This document shows, in pieces, positions 62,001 to 64,000 of a stretch of DNA of 64,000 nt. The stretch is taken from positions 39,939,231 through 40,003,230 of the forward strand of contig OX155952.1 of assembly GCA_944548615.1 (NCBI GenBank), written 5' to 3'. Every line of letters begins with the position of its first letter. Position 1 is the first letter of the stretch. Source of the stretch: Micropterix aruncella. Lineage: Eukaryota; Arthropoda; Insecta; Lepidoptera; Micropterigidae. The notes beneath the pieces are model-generated. The model was given only the letters and a program-made list of their open reading frames with translations, searched no databases and was not told where the DNA came from. Made by a program: the position numbers and the translations under genes.

Positions 62001-62360
62001 TCAACTGTTTCCTTTGTCAGTATACAGCAACCGCCGCGTATGTGTGTTTGTCGACAGAAATAGCTCGTAAGTCTAAAATCTTTTATATGTAATGTATCGA
62101 TATTGTAATCATGCAACCAGTGTTCTGTTAAACAGATTATGTCTATTCCGTACTTTTCAGAAATGATTTCCATTTGAAGACTCTTTTTATCAATGCCCTC
62201 CACATTAAGGTGAAATATACTAAAGGTACTTTTATTTGGCGTTCTTTTACTTCTATTGGATGTGCCACTATGGATGTTATCTGTGCTGATTGTATTCGAT
62301 GTTCTATGTATAAGCTTACTCACGTTATTATTTACATGTAGATCGGGAGGGTCAGTTTTC
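59087..62360 (-). mobile_element. LINE (jockey/CR1-like) with intact ORF2
   Basis: Minus-strand element. Its 3' UTR (59113-59398) ends with an aataaat signal and an (ATG)n tail at about 59085-59112. The ORF starts at 62323. The 5' limit is uncertain: only about 40 bp upstream looks like element leader, and no ORF1 (gag-like) frame is seen. It may therefore be 5'-truncated just before ORF2, or belong to a family whose ORF1 lies outside. Confidence 0.8.
59399..62323 (-). CDS. LINE ORF2: AP endonuclease plus reverse transcriptase (974 aa)
   Basis: One uninterrupted frame. The N-terminal apurinic-type endonuclease (about 33-250) nicks target DNA: N40 in FHLNVEG, E67 in CLTEHWL, GDFNVD at 175-180, SDH at 242-244. 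The RT (about 500-760) primes from the nick: NNFRPISLLP at 537-546, motif A FCDLSKAFD with D610, GVPQGSILGP at 666-675, and YADD at 698-701. The C-terminal region has KFLGITLD, YAIRKVKFL and LLWGNATDTHRVFVLQKQAV, as in jockey/CR1-like LINEs. All catalytic residues inspected are present, so it may be active or very young. The Met start follows a short upstream stretch without an in-frame extension being evident. Confidence 0.92.
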   Translation of the reverse strand: MSKLIHRTSNTISTDNIHSGTSNRSKRTPNKSTFSIFHLNVEGIDKKSLQMEIISEKYGIDIICLTEHWLHDYNIDTLHIKDFRLTSYFCRQTHIRGGCCILTKETVEAKSRPDIVDLSVEKIIEISCIEVKTTRYIIVCIYRSPNSDFNIFLCQMDKILSIISKRKDEAFVITGDFNVDLLKLSSQANSLKDLFMSYGLQTIVDFPTRINKTTGSATCIDNIFTNVSTDHSYIHNVVITFSDHNAQILETLCIKKMSYKGHVWKRQITDTNKAIFYKQVASVKLDLNSGPDNVFTNFIRKFNLIFESSFPKRLCTSKQCKKPSWITRGLQISQTKLQLLQDILNRYESGSLRWYYNKYKQVYRMTVISAKRISIKNEILNSKNQSRTTWDIINRECRNKTTRNIESIELLHNQIKYTNPQELTNIFNYHFINTCNIIIDTAKSNQSVSLPDSLPASLHLYPITEGELSACFKSLKSKSATDIWGHSMKLIKDISPIITPILLPILNKCLKQGIFPTAMKTAKVLPIFKKGSKTDINNFRPISLLPCFSKVFEKIIFNRINTFLDTFNVIIRNQFGFRKHKSTTMAISELVKQILESLDTSQNPIAVFCDLSKAFDCVNHQILLDKLERYGIRGRAHSLITSYLNRRYQIVEINNAKSLPKLIARGVPQGSILGPLLFIIFINDIDRTITPPVKTLLYADDTSFFFENKNTQVLEKLINEQLLVANTWFEKNQLFINPSKTVAMKFSTTKKNDKNITIKMESENINIVRNTKFLGITLDENLNWNQHINNLCATLSSAVYAIRKVKFLAGERAAISVYHSCFHSKMSYAILLWGNATDTHRVFVLQKQAVRTIFGVSRETHCAPFFIKAGILTMSSMYIYQCLLYAKENVLNCELHSTRHSHNTRHKNNVLLPKVRLTKYQKTFLYISFKLFNALPSSTKRLEMAAYKICLKNQLVKHALYKLDDFYDIASTIA

Positions 62361-63754
62361 TCGAAAAAACTGAATGTGTGTCACGGTAGGCGCTTTGTCG
62401 TAGTATTTTTTTTTTTAGTATTTTTTAATATTGAGAATCATCTCTAGGTTTTTCAAAAACTGAAGACAAATCTCGCTCGTTTTTATTTTTTTGGAAAACA
62501 GTAACAGAATAAAGATAATTTACAATTAATATGGAAATAATTTAACAATTTCGTTTTAACGAAATGATCGCTTAAGGACCAGGACATAATTGTATTAAAA
62601 TTCTTTTTCGTGTTCTCACAACCAGGCTTCAAAATTATGCTTCATTTAGCTTTTGGCCGCCCTGGCCGCCACGGACGCCACGGCCTCTTAAGTACTTAAT
62701 TTACAATTAAAAACGTTTTTAACCAAATATTTTTTAAGAAAAGGAGGAAGCGGTTACTTTTTCACTTACTTTTCCTGTTTTTTCCGAGGGGCTCGAACGG
62801 GAGACTAGAGTAGGTTGTTTGTCTCGTTGGTCGGCTAAACTAGTAGATCAGCTTCCGTCCGGTAGCCTCATCGAAGGGACGAATTCCCTCGCAAGGGCTC
62901 AGTGAACTCTTGTATCCTGCGTGTGTAAGCAATAGTGTATATGCAGTGCGCTGAGGGGCCCTGGGTGGACATCACTCCCCGCACTGGTAAGGACCGTTGA
63001 ATCGGGCGAATAACCGGGGGCGTTTGAAATAGTATGTTGCCTAAGAAAGCGGGATTGATGTTGATGTGTTCTCACATATTCTTGGAAATGACCCTTTGGC
63101 CACCCGTTCCCGGTTATAAACGCAGGCGAAGGGCGCCACAATTTCACGGCGAACACACACTCACAAGAGGTAGAGGCTCACTTAAGTGACTTAGAACTGT
63201 GACCATTCTAGTGGAAGAAGTATAAAAATATGTCCAAAATTGGTAAACAGGGAGTGAGGAAGCTCCAATGGCTTGCCGGTACCTGTCATAGTACAGCCTC
63301 TGTCTTACTTTGGCGAAACTCGATCAGTAAATTTGTTTCGGTTCCTAAGTCATTAGAACTTACCTCTAGTTGAGAATATGCTACCAGTCGTTATAACATT
63401 ATAGGATTCTCACAGCAATAGGTAAACTTTGCTTTGCAAGTTTGCTTAAAATATGGTGTAAGAATGCATTCAATAATGCATTATCATATTTTTTATATTT
63501 GTTTATTCGTTTATTTATTTATTTGTTTATTAAACTGGTCAACATTACAGTAAAACCAATGCGTTTTAAAAGTAAAATTAATTAAGACTAGCTGAAACCC
63601 GTCGAAATCGACTTTATTGATAGTTTTTTTTATTGACAACGGTCACTTTATTGGCAGTAATGTTTCAAAAACAAAAGGAAACATACTTCTTATTTATGTA
63701 CAAATAATATTTATTTGGATTAATTCGATTACGTTGCGGTGTCTTCCTATAGAG
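62361..63754. other. Intergenic DNA, no gene confirmed
   Basis: Contains a possible tRNA-like SINE head at about 62785-62850. 62860-63180 is GC-balanced and unassigned, and 63480-63600 is AT-rich. Confidence 0.35.
62785..62850 (-). ncRNA. Possible tRNA-derived SINE head
   Basis: On the minus strand, TAGTTTAGCCG (about 62842-62832) fits the Pol III A box and GTTCGAGCCCC (62798-62788) loosely fits the B box, at tRNA-like spacing. No tail or flanking duplication was found. Confidence 0.35.
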
Positions 63755-64000
63755 AGATTCTTTATTGCACATTAAACAAAAACATACAAAAGGCGGACTT
63801 ATTGCCTAAAATACAATCTTTTACAGCCAACCTTCGTGGAAGTGTAAAAATATAGGTGCCAAAAGATAAATTCAAAATTAACAAAAAAAAAAGAAGAAAA
63901 ATTCATCAAGTAACAAAAATGACATTTTTAAAAAATAAAATTAGGATTTGGAATAATTCGCAAGGAGCGAAGGATAGGAGAGGATGGGATGAGACCTAGG
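63755..64000 (-). mobile_element. LINE 3' UTR (minus strand), running off the window
   Basis: The minus strand reads ggcaataagtccgccttttg and then gtgcaataaagaatctctc at its 3' end (about 63755), the same ending as 15640-15716. The coding part, if present, lies beyond base 64000. Confidence 0.55.

Noticed and set aside
61650..62063. Plus-strand frame of 137 codons
   Set aside because: It is antisense to the endonuclease region of the intact LINE ORF.

Overview
This 64 kb window is AT-rich nuclear DNA from an arthropod, most likely a moth or butterfly. The evidence is the mix of mobile elements: several LINE families with short 3' microsatellite tails, RTE-like LINE ends, mariner, Tc1, PIF/Harbinger and Helitron relics, a Penelope-like element and tRNA-derived SINEs. 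There are no bacterial-style operons, rRNA genes or CRISPR arrays. No host gene can be called with confidence. The lineage is inference from repeat content alone.

Layout. 0-8.3 kb: non-coding DNA with a MITE (1433-1992), a repeat of unknown class (2012-2585), a perfect 28-bp palindrome beside a G18 run, a LINE relic split by a foldback element (2815-3580), a second foldback element (5021-5387) and two adjoining LINE relics (5600-6255). 8.3-15.1 kb: a tandem duplication of a composite repeat (A plus B) carrying Lys/Ser-rich simple repeats, a minisatellite and a chimeric Helitron/RNase H reading frame. 15.1-24.4 kb: LINE tail, PIF/Harbinger element, a 116-bp retroposon with a 14-bp target duplication, a mariner relic, an RTE-like LINE relic, repeat A split by a MITE, and a Tc1 relic. 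24.4-43 kb: many 5'-truncated LINEs, a mariner relic, a SINE, small MITEs and stretches of possible unique host DNA.

43.2-56.4 kb is the most remarkable part. Two nearly identical Penelope-like elements lie head to tail between two long (TA)n tracts. The right copy is complete, with a 954-residue reverse transcriptase/GIY-YIG protein. The left copy is 5'-truncated and split by a 6159-bp insertion flanked by TTAA on both sides with ggcgacg/cgtcgcc ends. That insertion holds a decayed YqaJ-type nuclease gene, itself interrupted by about 1.9 kb containing a LINE relic and a serine-protease/CLIP pseudogene in reversed domain order, and also a tRNA-like sequence.

56.4-64 kb: further LINE pieces, a third copy of the unknown repeat, and an apparently intact LINE ORF (59399-62323, minus strand; endonuclease plus reverse transcriptase, 974 residues).

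The genes do not form a pathway. The window is a nested record of mobile-element insertions. The two intact reverse-transcriptase ORFs (Penelope-like and LINE) are the only genes likely to be functional or recently so.
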